This document shows positions 34,353 through 44,233 of a DNA stretch of 64,000 nt, piece by piece. This stretch comes from Magnetococcales bacterium. GTDB lineage: Bacteria > Pseudomonadota > Magnetococcia > Magnetococcales > JADFYX01. Location: assembly GCA_002753565.1 (NCBI GenBank), contig PEAM01000002.1, positions 1 through 64,000 on the forward strand, written 5' to 3'. Each line of letters opens with the position of its first letter. The first letter of the stretch is position 1. The translations under genes and the position numbers were made by a program. Below the pieces are notes generated by a model. It worked only from the letters and a program-made list of their open reading frames with translations. It ran no database searches and was not told where the DNA came from.

Positions 34353-35417
34353 ATGTTTCCTCTCAACGTACAACCGGAAGCGATGGTTGAAGAACTTTCA
34401 CAATTCAATAAAAAGCTTGTGGCCGGTATGAAGACCATGAGTGAGGTCGGAGAGATTTCCGAAGGTGTTAGCGCTCGCGAAGCGGTCTATACAGATGACA
34501 AGCTGACGCTTTATCACTACACCCCATTGAAGAAAGATCCTCATCGGGTTCCGGTATTGATTGTTTATGCGCTGGTCAACCGTCCTTACATGGCAGACAT
34601 CCAGGAAGATCGTTCCTTGGTTCGTGGTCTGTTGCAAGAGGGTGTGGATGTCTATCTAATTGATTGGGGCTATCCGGATGCATCGGATCGCTATCTGGAT
34701 CTCGATGATTATATCAACGGCTACATTGATCGGTGTGTTGATTTTATTTGTGAAAAGCACGATCTTTATCGCATCAATCTATTGGGCATTTGCCAGGGTG
34801 GTACGTTTAGCACTTGTTACACGGCCATGCATCCAGAGAAGGTTCGCAATCTGGTTTTGACGGTTACGCCGATTGACTTCAAGACTCCGGATAACACCCT
34901 GAGCCGTTGGGCACAGGATATGGATGTGGATATTCTGGTGGACACCATGGGCAATGTACCGGGCGATCTACTTAATTTTACCTTTTTGTCCATGAATCCC
35001 TACCGTTTGACCAGCCAAAAATATCTGGATATGGTTCAACTGTTGGATGATAAGACCAAGCTGCGGAATTTCCTGAGAATGGAAAAGTGGATTTTTGATT
35101 CTCCCGATCAGGCTGGTGAGGCTTTCAGGCAGTTTATCAAAAATTTCTTCCAGGGAAATCGTTTTATCAACGGTGGTTTGAAAATTGGTGATCACCATGT
35201 TGATCTGAAAAAGATTACGGTACCTGTTCTTAATGTTTATGCATTGAAGGACCATTTGGTGCCGCCGTCGGCCTCTAAAGCGCTTAAAAATTTGATTGGT
35301 AGTGAAGATTATTCAGAAGTGGAGTTCAAAGGGGGTCACATTGGCATTTTTGTCAGTGGTCGTGCGCTCAAAGAGGTTCCACCAGCCATTGGTAGTTGGT
35401 TGAAAGAGCGCGGCTGA
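34353..35417 (+). CDS. phaC: Class III PHA synthase catalytic subunit PhaC
   Basis: PhaC polymerises 3-hydroxyacyl-CoA into polyhydroxyalkanoate. The 354-residue length is that of class III (class I and II enzymes are about 560-600). The alpha/beta-hydrolase triad is visible: C147 in the lipase-like box LGICQGGT, D300 in ALKDHLVPPSAS and H329 in FKGGHIGIFVSG. This lies two residues from the numbering of the Allochromatium enzyme. It ends the PHA operon, followed by a strong terminator. Confidence 0.96.
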   Translation: MFPLNVQPEAMVEELSQFNKKLVAGMKTMSEVGEISEGVSAREAVYTDDKLTLYHYTPLKKDPHRVPVLIVYALVNRPYMADIQEDRSLVRGLLQEGVDVYLIDWGYPDASDRYLDLDDYINGYIDRCVDFICEKHDLYRINLLGICQGGTFSTCYTAMHPEKVRNLVLTVTPIDFKTPDNTLSRWAQDMDVDILVDTMGNVPGDLLNFTFLSMNPYRLTSQKYLDMVQLLDDKTKLRNFLRMEKWIFDSPDQAGEAFRQFIKNFFQGNRFINGGLKIGDHHVDLKKITVPVLNVYALKDHLVPPSASKALKNLIGSEDYSEVEFKGGHIGIFVSGRALKEVPPAIGSWLKERG

Positions 35418-35450
35418 TAGCCTCTTTTTTTCTCTGCGCACAGTAGTAAA

Positions 35451-35488
35451 CAACAAAACCCCATTTAATTGGGGTTTTGTTGTTTTTA
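35451..35488 (+). terminator. Rho-independent terminator of the pha operon
   Basis: A perfect 12-bp stem CAACAAAACCCC / GGGGTTTTGTTG with an 8-base loop is followed by a TTTTTAT run, 33 bp after phaC. Confidence 0.9.
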
Positions 35489-35695
35489 TAGAGATTCCAA
35501 ACCAAATTGGTACAAAACGATTGTGGATGGGTCTGGGAAGGTATTCATAGCTTCCCAGCGGGTTTGGGCAGCGCCCAAGGTTTTAAGCCTTTGACTTTAC
35601 AAAAAATCATGAAATCCAAAGCAAAACCCTTGGGGCTGTTGCCCCAAACCCCACTGGGAAGGGGATACGATCCCTTCCCAGACCCATCCCATTGA
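35489..35695. repeat. Dispersed intergenic repeat, copy A (two opposed arms)
   Basis: The left arm reads AGAGATTCCAAACC, then GGATGGGTCTGGGAAGG...CTTCCCAGCGGGTTTGGGCAGCGCCCAAGG and a TAAGCCTTTGACTTT end. After an AT-rich middle, the right arm is a variant in the opposite orientation (CCTTGGGGCTGTTGCCCCAA...CTGGGAAGGG...CCCTTCCCAGACCCATCC). Each arm has two hairpins (CTGGGAAGG/CCTTCCCAG and TTGGGC/GCCCAA). It starts right after the pha terminator and ends 5 bp before the SPOR gene stop. Confidence 0.85.
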
Positions 35696-35700
35696 TTGCT

Positions 35701-36579
35701 TTAAAGAATTTGAGAAGTTTCGGCAAGAATACCGGTTTTTTGACGAATGGTCTCTACCATTTGATTGGCCTGGTTGGCAATGCGATAAGGGCCAATAACA
35801 ACATGGAAAAAAGTTCTATCCTGCTCATGAAACTCTTTGATTGACGCCGTAATCTCCTTGAGCTTCAATCGATTTTGAACCCGTCGTGCTGCTCGACGCG
35901 TGGTAAAAGAGCCGGCCAGAACCACAAATTGATCCGGATGTAGAACCTCCTTATGAGCCGATTTTCCAACGCCTGAAAGCGTGTTAACCCCCCCTTCCCT
36001 CATCTGCCCTTCTGGCTCCAACGTGGTGTAATCTACCGGAAGGCCGGTCTGTTTGCGTATCAGGGTAACGGCCCGTTCTGCCGAATCTTGCTGCTTATAA
36101 GGACCAATGAGCAGATGGGTGTGAAGCTGACCATTAACCATCGCCTGTTTGGACCAGGCTGGTACACCGGCTCGAATCAGCTGATTGAAAATCCGGGTGG
36201 CATTCTTCTCGTTGATAAAAGAGCCGGCTAAGACAATATAGCGGCCATCACGCTGAGATTGAGGAAAAGAGCTGGAGCCACTATCGGATTTGATGGTGGG
36301 ATAGGTCGCAACCGCTAACGTTTCAACCGGGGCCGCTCGAACTACCTTGACCGTAGAAAGGGTAGAACTGGGACCAACCCCCCGATCTATCTGCCACCAA
36401 AAAAGTGCCGCTGCCATACCTATGATGGCGACAAGGGTAAGTGCCCAGATAAATACCCGCCACCAAAAAGCGGACTTTTCCGACCCATATTGGATGGATG
36501 ACCAATCCAGATTGGTCGAATCCAATCGGTTAAAATCTGTTGAATCTATTTTATCCAGTGGCTGAAATGAAGTAGACAT
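35701..36579 (-). CDS. SPOR-domain membrane protein with two SPOR repeats
   Basis: The 292-residue protein has a cytoplasmic N-terminus, one membrane helix (about 41-65), a linker, and two SPOR domains (about 107-180 and 215-290), each starting with the YIVLAGSF / FVVLAGSF strand and containing a RAVTLIRKQTG- or NQMVETIRQKTG-like helix. SPOR domains bind denuded glycan strands of septal peptidoglycan, so a cell-division role similar to FtsN or DamX is likely. The 248-bp gap upstream has no evident feature. Confidence 0.85.
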   Translation of the reverse strand: MSTSFQPLDKIDSTDFNRLDSTNLDWSSIQYGSEKSAFWWRVFIWALTLVAIIGMAAALFWWQIDRGVGPSSTLSTVKVVRAAPVETLAVATYPTIKSDSGSSSFPQSQRDGRYIVLAGSFINEKNATRIFNQLIRAGVPAWSKQAMVNGQLHTHLLIGPYKQQDSAERAVTLIRKQTGLPVDYTTLEPEGQMREGGVNTLSGVGKSAHKEVLHPDQFVVLAGSFTTRRAARRVQNRLKLKEITASIKEFHEQDRTFFHVVIGPYRIANQANQMVETIRQKTGILAETSQIL

Positions 36580-36827
36580 AATTCACTATGATAGTATTGG
36601 CCTATGGAAAATTTAAGTCAGTCAGAAAGAGAGAACAGGTTCAACTTTTATACCGACTAACTTCCCTCAACCAAGAGAAGGATAAGGTTGCTTTGAACCC
36701 ATCCTGGCTATTGATTGAATAAAATTTAAACAAAGCATAATTAAAAAAACAAGCAATTTAAATGCCAAAGCTTAAAGAAACCCAACCAGCCCAAAGTCTT
36801 TTCCTACCATCCAACAGAGGCCTCGTA

Positions 36828-37976
36828 TTAAGACCGACTGTGGTATCTTGGCACCCTCTTTCCCAAAGCACAAATAACCTCGTAAGGAATCGTCTCCAGC
36901 CAGCGAGCCATATCTTCAATGGTGATACGTTTCGTACCATCCTCCCCCAACAGTGTCACAAGAGAGCCAACCTCAACAGTCGGAATATCGGTTACATCCA
37001 CACTGATCAGATCCATACAGACCCGCCCAACAACCGGCGCCTCTCTTCCAGCGATCAACACATGGGCCAGATTACCCAGCCGTCGAGCATATCCATCCCC
37101 ATAACCCACCGGAATTTGGGCAATAAGGGACTTTTTTTGAGTGGTAAAGGTGTGCCCATAACCTAAGGGTGTTCCGGCAGGGAAAGAGCGTATTTGAATC
37201 ACCCGGCTCAACCACCGCACCACCGAAACCAACCCCTCTTCCTGGTCGTTGCGGTGAGGAAAAGCCGGCGAGGCGCCATAGAGCATAATACCCGGACGTA
37301 CCCAATCGAAATGGCTGTCGGGATGGTAGAGAGTACCACCGCTGTTGGCTAACGAGTGGTGGTATTTTCGACTATTTTCCCCTTTTAATAGGGTCAATGC
37401 CTGATTGAATTGGCGAATTTGTGTCGATGTTACCCTCCCCTCCTCCCCTTCATCCGAGCAGGCCAGATGAGAGACAATGCCCAGAAGTTGGAGACCGGGC
37501 AGAGCCTGTAGTGTTGGCAGCAGGGTAGCAAGCTGCTCTGGTGGGAAGCCAATCCGTCCCATACCGGTGTTGACCTTCACATAACAGGGCACCTGCCGCT
37601 TGCAGGCAACCGCCTCTCGGCTTAAAGAGTGTGCCGTTTGCAGGTCGTAGAGAAAGGGTGTGAGATCCAGATCGATAATCAGCCTCTCCACCCCTGGCGT
37701 TAACCCGGCAAAGAGCACCAGTGGAACCGAAATCCCTCCTTGACGAAGCTGGGCCCCCTCCTCCACCAATCCCACACAAAGCCCTTTGGCGCCCGCTTTA
37801 ACCAGTGCCTGGCTCAGAGGCAGCGCCCCCAGTCCATAGCCATCGGCCTTAACCACCGGATAGACGGCAACAGAAGCTCCGACCCGCTGCTTGGCGAGAC
37901 GATAATTGGCGACGACCCCCTGGGGATCAATTTCAAGCCAGGTGGGTCGACCGACTGTCGGAGGCGGATTATTCAT
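36828..37976 (-). CDS. alr: Alanine racemase
   Basis: Alr makes D-alanine for peptidoglycan using PLP. The product (382 residues from this ATG) shows the PLP-lysine motif VVKADGYGLGA near residue 43, KVNTGMGRIGF, HLACSDEG, PGIMLYG, the second catalytic tyrosine in GYGHTF, and the C-terminal GRVCMDLISVDVTD. Upstream alternatives (ATG at 37991, TTG at 38000) would add 5 or 8 residues. It overlaps the dnaB end by 8 bp, so the genes are co-transcribed. Confidence 0.95.
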   Translation of the reverse strand: MNNPPPTVGRPTWLEIDPQGVVANYRLAKQRVGASVAVYPVVKADGYGLGALPLSQALVKAGAKGLCVGLVEEGAQLRQGGISVPLVLFAGLTPGVERLIIDLDLTPFLYDLQTAHSLSREAVACKRQVPCYVKVNTGMGRIGFPPEQLATLLPTLQALPGLQLLGIVSHLACSDEGEEGRVTSTQIRQFNQALTLLKGENSRKYHHSLANSGGTLYHPDSHFDWVRPGIMLYGASPAFPHRNDQEEGLVSVVRWLSRVIQIRSFPAGTPLGYGHTFTTQKKSLIAQIPVGYGDGYARRLGNLAHVLIAGREAPVVGRVCMDLISVDVTDIPTVEVGSLVTLLGEDGTKRITIEDMARWLETIPYEVICALGKRVPRYHSRS

Positions 37977-39492
37977 AGGTGTTGGCAGCATGGTTATCAA
38001 ATCGGGTGTACTGTTTCATGAAGGTCAGAGGTATGCGACCAATGGGACCGTTACGCTGTTTGGCGATGATAATCTCCGCCAGCCCTTTCAAGGCGGGATC
38101 GTTCTCTTTGTAGACCTCCTCCCGAAACACAAACATGACAATATCCGCATCTTGCTCGATGGCGCCCGACTCACGAAGATCGGAGAGAACCGGGGTTTTA
38201 TTGGGCCGCTCTTCCACTTTTCGAGAGAGCTGAGAAAGGGCGATAACTGGAATATTCAACTCTTTAGCCAAGGCCTTTAAACCCCGGCTGATCTCGGAGA
38301 TCTCCTGCACCCGGTTTTCCGTGCCATCCTCCCCTCGCATCAACTGCAGATAGTCGATAACAACCAACTGGATATCCTTCTCCCGCTTCAGACGCCGAGC
38401 TTTGGCCCGCAAGGCCATGATGGAGACTGCTGGGGTATCATCAACATAGATGGGAGCCTTTGAAAGGGTGTCGGAAGCCTGGACCAGCTGTCCATACTCC
38501 TCATTTTGCAGATGACCGTTGCGTAAACCCTGGGCATCGATGCTGCCCAAAGAGGAGAGCAGACGAACCACCAACTGCTCTTTAGACATCTCCAGAGAAA
38601 ATACCCCCACCGGCGCCTGATATTTAATGGCCGCATTGGCAACCACATTCATGGCAAACGAGGTTTTACCCATGGCTGGTCGCCCGGCCAGAATAATCAG
38701 GTCCGAAGGTTGCAGCCCGGCCATCATGCGATCCAGATCGGTAAAACCGGTCGGTACGCCGGTAATGGACTCCTTGCGCTGCATCAACTCCTCAATTTTG
38801 GCGATCACCGGCATGATGACCGTTTTCATGTCAAAATAGTTGGAGCGGCGCTGTGTGCGGTTTTCTCCGACATCAAAAATCTGTTTTTCGGCATCCTCCA
38901 AAATTTCATCAACCGGTTTTTCTCCCTCAAAAACCGCTTCCGAAATAGCGGTTGCCTGACGAGCCAACTCGCGAAGCACCGCCTTATCCCGAACCAATCG
39001 GGCATAGGATTTGGCATTGGCGGTGGTGGGTACCGTCTCTAAAAGTTGAGCCAGATAGCTCCCCCCACCGACGGAGTCCAGCTCATTCTTTTTTTCCAGA
39101 TGCTGGTTGAGCAGAACCGGGTCTGCCGGATCACCCCGTTCCAGTACAGATTTCATGGCCTGATAGATAACCCGATGGGCCCCTCGATAGAAATCATCCG
39201 GGGTGAGGATATCCGCCACTTGATCCATCACATCATTGTCTAATAGGATGGCACCCAGTACCGACTGTTCGGCTTCGTTCGACCAAGAGGAGCGTCGGGT
39301 GGTTGCTTGACGATTGGTATCTGACTGGAAAGAGAGTGGTGCTACTTTGTCACTACCGGGTGAGACGGTCATCTCATCCGGATCAAAATAGTCCTCTTCA
39401 TCCGGGTTGGGATAGTCCTCCGGCTCGGGAAAATCCTCTGGGTTGGGTGGTTCCTGATCATGGGATGGGGTGTCGTTCATGGTGTTTTTCAT
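37969..39492 (-). CDS. dnaB: Replicative DNA helicase DnaB
   Basis: DnaB is the hexameric replication-fork helicase. The 507-residue protein has an acidic, variable N-terminal extension (residues 1-60, rich in P, E and D), the N-terminal domain (EAEQSVLGAILLDN), linker, and the RecA-like core with Walker A GRPAMGKTSFAMN, Walker B VVIDYLQLM, and SQLSRKVEERPNKTPVLSDL. The first ATG was used; a second, four codons downstream, is also possible. Its divergent neighbour is radC with 110 bp between. Confidence 0.96.
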   Translation of the reverse strand: MKNTMNDTPSHDQEPPNPEDFPEPEDYPNPDEEDYFDPDEMTVSPGSDKVAPLSFQSDTNRQATTRRSSWSNEAEQSVLGAILLDNDVMDQVADILTPDDFYRGAHRVIYQAMKSVLERGDPADPVLLNQHLEKKNELDSVGGGSYLAQLLETVPTTANAKSYARLVRDKAVLRELARQATAISEAVFEGEKPVDEILEDAEKQIFDVGENRTQRRSNYFDMKTVIMPVIAKIEELMQRKESITGVPTGFTDLDRMMAGLQPSDLIILAGRPAMGKTSFAMNVVANAAIKYQAPVGVFSLEMSKEQLVVRLLSSLGSIDAQGLRNGHLQNEEYGQLVQASDTLSKAPIYVDDTPAVSIMALRAKARRLKREKDIQLVVIDYLQLMRGEDGTENRVQEISEISRGLKALAKELNIPVIALSQLSRKVEERPNKTPVLSDLRESGAIEQDADIVMFVFREEVYKENDPALKGLAEIIIAKQRNGPIGRIPLTFMKQYTRFDNHAANTYE

Positions 39493-39602
39493 ACCCTAAT
39501 ATTTTTTCCCTATGAGCGAGCCTGGCTCTTTTTATCCATGAGACAGGTGGCAACTCAAACAGAGTCTATTACAACACGGTTTTCCCCAAGGGAACAGGCA
39601 CT

Positions 39603-40316
39603 ATGACAGCAAGCAATAAATCGGCAGGGAGCGCTCCAGTCCATAGTGGACATCGCAAGCGGTTGCGCCAGCGTTTTTTCCGGGAAGGGTTGGAGCAATT
39701 TGAGGATCATCAGGTTCTGGAACTGTTGCTTTTTCATGCCGTTCCCCGTCGTGATACCAATGAGATGGCCCATCTTCTGCTCAAAAGATTTGGTGCCCTT
39801 TCTGCGGTATTGGAGGCCGATCCCAAGGATCTGGCATCCATTCCGGGTATGGGGGAGTCGGCGGTTGCCTTTCTGGCTCTCATTCCCCCTCTGACCCGTC
39901 GCTATCTGACCGATAGCGTCAGCCGAGAAAAACCGACCCTCAACGACTCCAAAAAGACCAACACCTACCTGACCCCACTGATGGCTGGTCGGACCGAGGA
40001 GGTGTTTTACATGCTCTGCTTAGACAACAACTGCCGCCTGCTCTTTCCGGCTCTGATCAGCAAGGGTACCGTCAATGAGGCCAACATCCATATTCGTCAT
40101 GTGGTGGAGGCGGCTCTGCGCCATAAAGCCGCTTCGGTCATTTTTGCCCATAACCACCCATCCGGGCAACTGAACCCTTCCCGGGCGGACATTCAAATTA
40201 CCCAAATCATGGTTTCTGCTCTGGTTCCCATCGGTATTCGGGTATTGGATCATGTGATTGTGGCTGGTAAACGTTGCTTGAGTATGGCTGCCGAGGGTTT
40301 GCTGCCCAATCGTTGA
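39603..40316 (+). CDS. radC: RadC-family (JAB/MPN domain) protein
   Basis: The 237-residue protein has an N-terminal helix-hairpin-helix part (LLLKRFGALSAVLEADPKDLASIPGMGESAV) and a C-terminal JAMM/MPN metalloprotease-like domain with the metal motif EVFYM...HNHPSGQLNPSRADI. RadC was once linked to DNA repair, but its function is unsettled; the metal-binding residues seem intact here. It is not beside a mobile element, which favours the housekeeping type. It stands alone in its operon. Confidence 0.93.
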   Translation: MTASNKSAGSAPVHSGHRKRLRQRFFREGLEQFEDHQVLELLLFHAVPRRDTNEMAHLLLKRFGALSAVLEADPKDLASIPGMGESAVAFLALIPPLTRRYLTDSVSREKPTLNDSKKTNTYLTPLMAGRTEEVFYMLCLDNNCRLLFPALISKGTVNEANIHIRHVVEAALRHKAASVIFAHNHPSGQLNPSRADIQITQIMVSALVPIGIRVLDHVIVAGKRCLSMAAEGLLPNR

Positions 40317-40503
40317 TTTTTCATCCTTTTCTCGGTTAATTATTTCATTTTAGAAATTCTCTTGCTAGTATGCTCCCAACTCCCTGTTTACAGGTATAAA
40401 CTAAAAGAATTAATCGTCTTGATTAACGTACTAATGAGGCTAAAAACACCCTTTTATTCCCTTTTTCCATCCTGATTTCAAGATCAAAAAGGATCATGTT
40501 AAC

Positions 40504-42906
40504 ATGGCGATTAGCCGGTCTACTCTGGGTAACAACTTCAGCATCAAGGTAACTCTTTTTTTGGCTGGGTTGGTTCTACTGATTCAAGCCCTGATAACGG
40601 TCACCAATCTGGTCATGACCAACAGTCTGGAAGATGAAGCGGCGGCAACCATCAATATGGCTGGGCGGCAACGGATGTTATCTCAAAAGGCAACAAAAGA
40701 GTTTTTTGTCTTTTTATCCACCCAGGATCAGCAAACAAGAGACCAGCTTGAAAATACGCTCTGGACTTTCGACACCACCCTGAAAGCGTTGATGATTGGC
40801 GGAGAAGCCCCCACCACATTCAATAAAAAAAGTGCTGACTATATTCAACTCAACACCCCCTCTGCCAGCACTCTCCAACAGCTGAAAATTGTCTCTACCA
40901 TCTTCGAAACCTTTCGTCGGGAGATCGATAACGGCTTGAGTGGCATGGGTGATCTGGAACAGATTAAAAAAAGTCTGATCAGCCAAAACATGACCCTGCT
41001 CAAACAGATGAACAAAGGGGTCGGAATGATTGCCTCCGAATCCCGAAACAAGATTGAAAAGACCATCTCAACCCTTACCCTTCTGGTCACCATCACCCTG
41101 ATCATCACTCTGATTGGTTTGGCTTTTTTGGTCTGGAGGCAGTTAAGTCTCAACCGACAGATTGCCCACTTCAGCCAGGGACTCGAAGCCCTGGCTCAGG
41201 GAAAATTTACCCATCAATTCCAGGTTGAGGATTATGTTGAAGAGATCGGTTTTTTTGCTGTTAAAGTCAACCAGATGGCCAAGCAGTTGATCAATTCCAC
41301 TCGGTTGGGAACTCTACAGGCGGAGTCGGTCACCGCTATTATCAACGAGTTGATTCCGCTGAAAAATGTCTTGGATGAGGATGCCAAGACCACCATTCAA
41401 CTGGGCCATGAAGTGCTTAAGGAAAACGATGTTCTCGACTACGAAACCCAGCAGTTGAAAGTTCATATCGATGATGTCAAGGGCAACATAGATACGGTTT
41501 TCGAAACCGCTCAACATCTCTCCAGTGATGTGACAGCCATTGCTGCCGCCTCTGAGCAGGCCAGCGTCAATGTGACCACCATGGCCTCTGCGGCCGAAGA
41601 GATGTCTTCCAACATTGATGAGGTAAATTCCAGTTTGGGCCAGGTCAACGGTTCGGTCAATAATGTCACCGGGGCTGTGGCTGAGATGAACCAATCCCTG
41701 GGCGCCATCCGTACCCGCTGCACCGAGGCCAATGATCGTTCTGATCGGGCTAATAAAAATGCCTCCGAAACCCTCCAGGTGATGGATAAGCTCTCTCTAT
41801 CTGCCGGAGAGATTGGTAAAGTGGTGGGTATGATCCGCACTATTGCCGACCAGACCAACATGCTGGCTCTCAACGCCTCCATCGAGGCGGCCGGGGCTGG
41901 AGAGGCGGGTAAGGGATTTGCTGTGGTGGCCAACGAGGTGAAAGATCTGGCTCGCCAGACCGCCGAAGCCACCAAAATGATCGGGGAAAAAACCCAGGAG
42001 ATCCAAAGAAAAACCCAAGAAGCATCGGAGGCTACCCTTGGGGTGACCGGTTTAATCCAGCAGATTGTTGAAACCAACCAAGGTATCTCTGAAGCGGTTG
42101 ATAATCAGGCTCAGTCGGTCAACAACATTTCCAGCTCCATGCAGGAGGTCTCTCATGCAGCCCAGGAGGTGACACGAAATGCCGGCGAACTCTCTTCGGC
42201 AGCCCAGGAGGTGGCTCGAGCGGCAGCAGAAGCGGCGGCTGGTACCAGTGAGATTGCCACAGCGGCCTCCAGTGTGGCCTCTGGTGCCGAGAACATGGCT
42301 GCTGAGAGCAGCCAGGCCAAAGAGCGAGCAGAGGCCTTACAGATGGGCTCTGAACAGATTTTTATCGCATCGGTCCATGTGCAAAAGCGTATGTTGAAAT
42401 CGTTGGATCTTCTTAACTATCTCTCTGGCTCCATCCATCACGCCTCTTTGCTGACCGATGTGATTGCCGAGGTTGGTCACTCTCTTAAAGAGACAGAGAG
42501 TGCTTTTAACATTGGTTGTCTACCCTTTGACGTCCAGATGGTTAAAAATGCCCACCTGAAATGGCTGGGTAAGTTGGAGTTGGTAATCCGTGGTCGTGAG
42601 GCTTTGCGGCCGGACCAGGTAGCCAGTGGTCATGAGTGTGCGTTTGGGAAGTGGTATGATACGGATGGGTTGACCAAATTTGACAGCCTGCCGATTTTTC
42701 ATGATATGGGTAAGGTCCATATGGCGGTCCATGAAACGGCCCGTGCCATTGTTGCCATGGTTTCTGAGGGCAAGGTGGAGGAGGCTGTTGAGCATATGGA
42801 TGAGTTCCAGACTCTGCGGGCCAAGCTGTTTAAATATCTGGATGAGATTTTTTTGCTGGAGGAGGCCAATCAAATCGCTAACCAGAAATCCTCTTCTTCA
42901 CAATAA
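40504..42906 (+). CDS. Methyl-accepting chemotaxis protein with PilJ-type sensor and C-terminal CZB domain
   Basis: The 800-residue receptor has a first membrane helix (about 15-37), a PilJ/NarX-like periplasmic domain ([25 protein letters not shown]), a second helix (about 185-207), a HAMP-like linker, and the MCP signalling domain with hairpin tip around [26 protein letters not shown] and [18 protein letters not shown]. The last part (about 660-770) is a CZB zinc-binding domain ([13 protein letters not shown] with nearby His residues). CZB links chemoreceptors to zinc or redox/HOCl sensing. The gene is alone, so its chemotaxis partners are elsewhere. Confidence 0.93.
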   Translation: MAISRSTLGNNFSIKVTLFLAGLVLLIQALITVTNLVMTNSLEDEAAATINMAGRQRMLSQKATKEFFVFLSTQDQQTRDQLENTLWTFDTTLKALMIGGEAPTTFNKKSADYIQLNTPSASTLQQLKIVSTIFETFRREIDNGLSGMGDLEQIKKSLISQNMTLLKQMNKGVGMIASESRNKIEKTISTLTLLVTITLIITLIGLAFLVWRQLSLNRQIAHFSQGLEALAQGKFTHQFQVEDYVEEIGFFAVKVNQMAKQLINSTRLGTLQAESVTAIINELIPLKNVLDEDAKTTIQLGHEVLKENDVLDYETQQLKVHIDDVKGNIDTVFETAQHLSSDVTAIAAASEQASVNVTTMASAAEEMSSNIDEVNSSLGQVNGSVNNVTGAVAEMNQSLGAIRTRCTEANDRSDRANKNASETLQVMDKLSLSAGEIGKVVGMIRTIADQTNMLALNASIEAAGAGEAGKGFAVVANEVKDLARQTAEATKMIGEKTQEIQRKTQEASEATLGVTGLIQQIVETNQGISEAVDNQAQSVNNISSSMQEVSHAAQEVTRNAGELSSAAQEVARAAAEAAAGTSEIATAASSVASGAENMAAESSQAKERAEALQMGSEQIFIASVHVQKRMLKSLDLLNYLSGSIHHASLLTDVIAEVGHSLKETESAFNIGCLPFDVQMVKNAHLKWLGKLELVIRGREALRPDQVASGHECAFGKWYDTDGLTKFDSLPIFHDMGKVHMAVHETARAIVAMVSEGKVEEAVEHMDEFQTLRAKLFKYLDEIFLLEEANQIANQKSSSSQ

Positions 42907-42930
42907 AAAGCTCTATTTCCATCCAGTCAA

Positions 42931-43327
42931 TGGGATGGGTCTGGGATGTATCCCTTCCCAGTGGGGTTTGGGGCAAAGCCCCAAGATGTTATTAAGAACG
43001 CAGGCCAAGTCGGCTAAGCCCCCCAATCGTGCCAACAGCTTGGGAGGCCTTGCAGGCCTGCAAACCCTTACGCCAACAGCTGGGAGGCCTTGCAGGCCTG
43101 CAAACTTTCACGCCAACAGCTGGGAGGCCTTGCAGGCCTGCAAACTTTCACGCCAACAGCTTGGGAGGCCTTGCAGGCCCCCAAACCCCCACGCTTTTAA
43201 ATGCAAAAATAAGGCAAAGTCAAAGGCTTAGAACCTTGGGCGCTGCCCAAACCCGCTGGGAAGGGATACATCCCTTCCCAGACCCATCCGTAATAGTCTG
43301 GTACCCATTTGGATTGGAATCTCTACC
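42931..43327. repeat. Dispersed intergenic repeat, copy C (two arms with internal tandem array)
   Basis: The left arm (plus orientation) has GGGATGGGTCTGGG...CCCTTCCCAGTGGGGTTTGGGGC..GCCCCAAG. The right arm is in reverse and is nearly the same as copies D and E: outer end GATTCCAATCC, GGATGGGTCTGGGAAGGG, GCGGGTTTGGGCAGCGCCC and a TAAGCCTTTGACTTTGCC tail, then the second module AAGCGTGGGGGTTTGGGGGCCTGCAAGGCC. Between them lies a four-unit tandem array (43031-43192). It separates the convergent chemoreceptor and petC genes and is flanked by the petC terminator. Confidence 0.88.
43031..43192. repeat. Tandem array of four 40-41-bp units inside repeat copy C
   Basis: Four units (41, 40, 40 and 41 bp) each start with GCCAACAGC, continue with T(T)GGGAGGCCTTGCAGGCC and finish with a CAAAC-type stretch. 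The second and third units are identical; the first and fourth differ mainly in the last 10 bases. Each unit holds the near-palindrome AGGCCTTGCAGGCCT. Confidence 0.9.
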
Positions 43328-43357
43328 AAAAAAAAAGTTTTTCCAGCCACATCAGGC

Positions 43358-43391
43358 AAAAAAAAGCCCCGCAGTTAGCGGGGCTCTTTTT
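43358..43391 (-). terminator. Rho-independent terminator of petABC
   Basis: On the minus strand AGCCCCGC-TAACT-GCGGGGCT is followed by eight T residues and begins immediately after the petC stop codon. Confidence 0.92.
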
Positions 43392-44219
43392 TTAGTGGGC
43401 TTTTGCCCAGATACGTCGTTTAACCGCATAAAGCATGATGGTGAAAACAACCAGGAAGAGAATAACCTTGAATCCAAGCGCCTTACGCTCCATCAAGGTA
43501 GGCTCCGCAGTCCACGCCATGAACGACGTGACATCATGGGCCATCTGCTTCAATGAACTCTCCGTTCCATCGGCATACTCAACCGCTCCATCCGATAGAG
43601 GAGCCGGCATGGCTAAAAAATAGCCCGGAAAATATTTATTGAAGTTATCGCCATTATTAATGCGATTCAAAATCTGCTTGATATGCTCTGGATTTTGCGG
43701 GTCAACATGCAAAGAGGCCGCTAACTCCAACGCTTCGGTTTTGGAAACCTCATCATCTTCCATCACCTTTTCAACCAAACTTAACTCCGCATCGTTGAGG
43801 TAACCAGCCAGAATACCGTAAGTGTAATCCTCATAACCCTTACGAGCTTTGGTCATCAACGAGAGATCCGGTGGAACCGTGCCAAAAGACTCCTTGGCTG
43901 TCGGTCCATCCATGGAGCTGATCATCTTGTCATTTTTGGTTCGACCCTGAGAATCCGCCATCTCAATGATTTTAGCCTCCGTGAAGCCAAACTGACGCAG
44001 AGAGTCAAATTTAATGTATTTGAAAGAGTGACACGCCATGCAGACCTCAACGGCAATCTGCGCCCCCCGCTTGATAGCAGCATTGTCAAACTTTCCAAAC
44101 GCTCCCTTAAATCCCCACTCTTGAGCCGGTGGATGGACAGCACCACTGGATGCCAACAGGGTTTGAGGAAGAAACGCAGCCGCCAAGACCACAACTTGGA
44201 CTATTTTTAATAATTTCAT
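43392..44219 (-). CDS. petC: Cytochrome c1 of the bc1 complex
   Basis: Cytochrome c1 takes electrons from the Rieske protein and passes them to soluble cytochrome c. The 275-residue precursor has a signal peptide (about 1-23), the haem-attachment site CMACH (C60, C63, H64), the PPDLSLMTKAR segment, the methionine-ligand region YFLAMPAPLSDG and a C-terminal membrane anchor (about 247-266). It is the third gene of petA-petB-petC. It carries the terminator. Confidence 0.95.
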   Translation of the reverse strand: MKLLKIVQVVVLAAAFLPQTLLASSGAVHPPAQEWGFKGAFGKFDNAAIKRGAQIAVEVCMACHSFKYIKFDSLRQFGFTEAKIIEMADSQGRTKNDKMISSMDGPTAKESFGTVPPDLSLMTKARKGYEDYTYGILAGYLNDAELSLVEKVMEDDEVSKTEALELAASLHVDPQNPEHIKQILNRINNGDNFNKYFPGYFLAMPAPLSDGAVEYADGTESSLKQMAHDVTSFMAWTAEPTLMERKALGFKVILFLVVFTIMLYAVKRRIWAKAH

Positions 44220-44233
44220 CTTTAAAACTCCCC

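Noticed and set aside
35451-35695. Repeat copy A as the terminator of the pha operon
   Set aside because: A complete terminator with T-run lies just before it, so the repeat is not needed for this task.
42680-43556. Plus-strand frames with repeated GRPCRPA- or LAGLQT-type blocks across the gap after the chemoreceptor
   Set aside because: They translate the four-unit tandem array and parts of neighbouring genes; frame and unit length (40-41 bp) do not keep a constant protein repeat.
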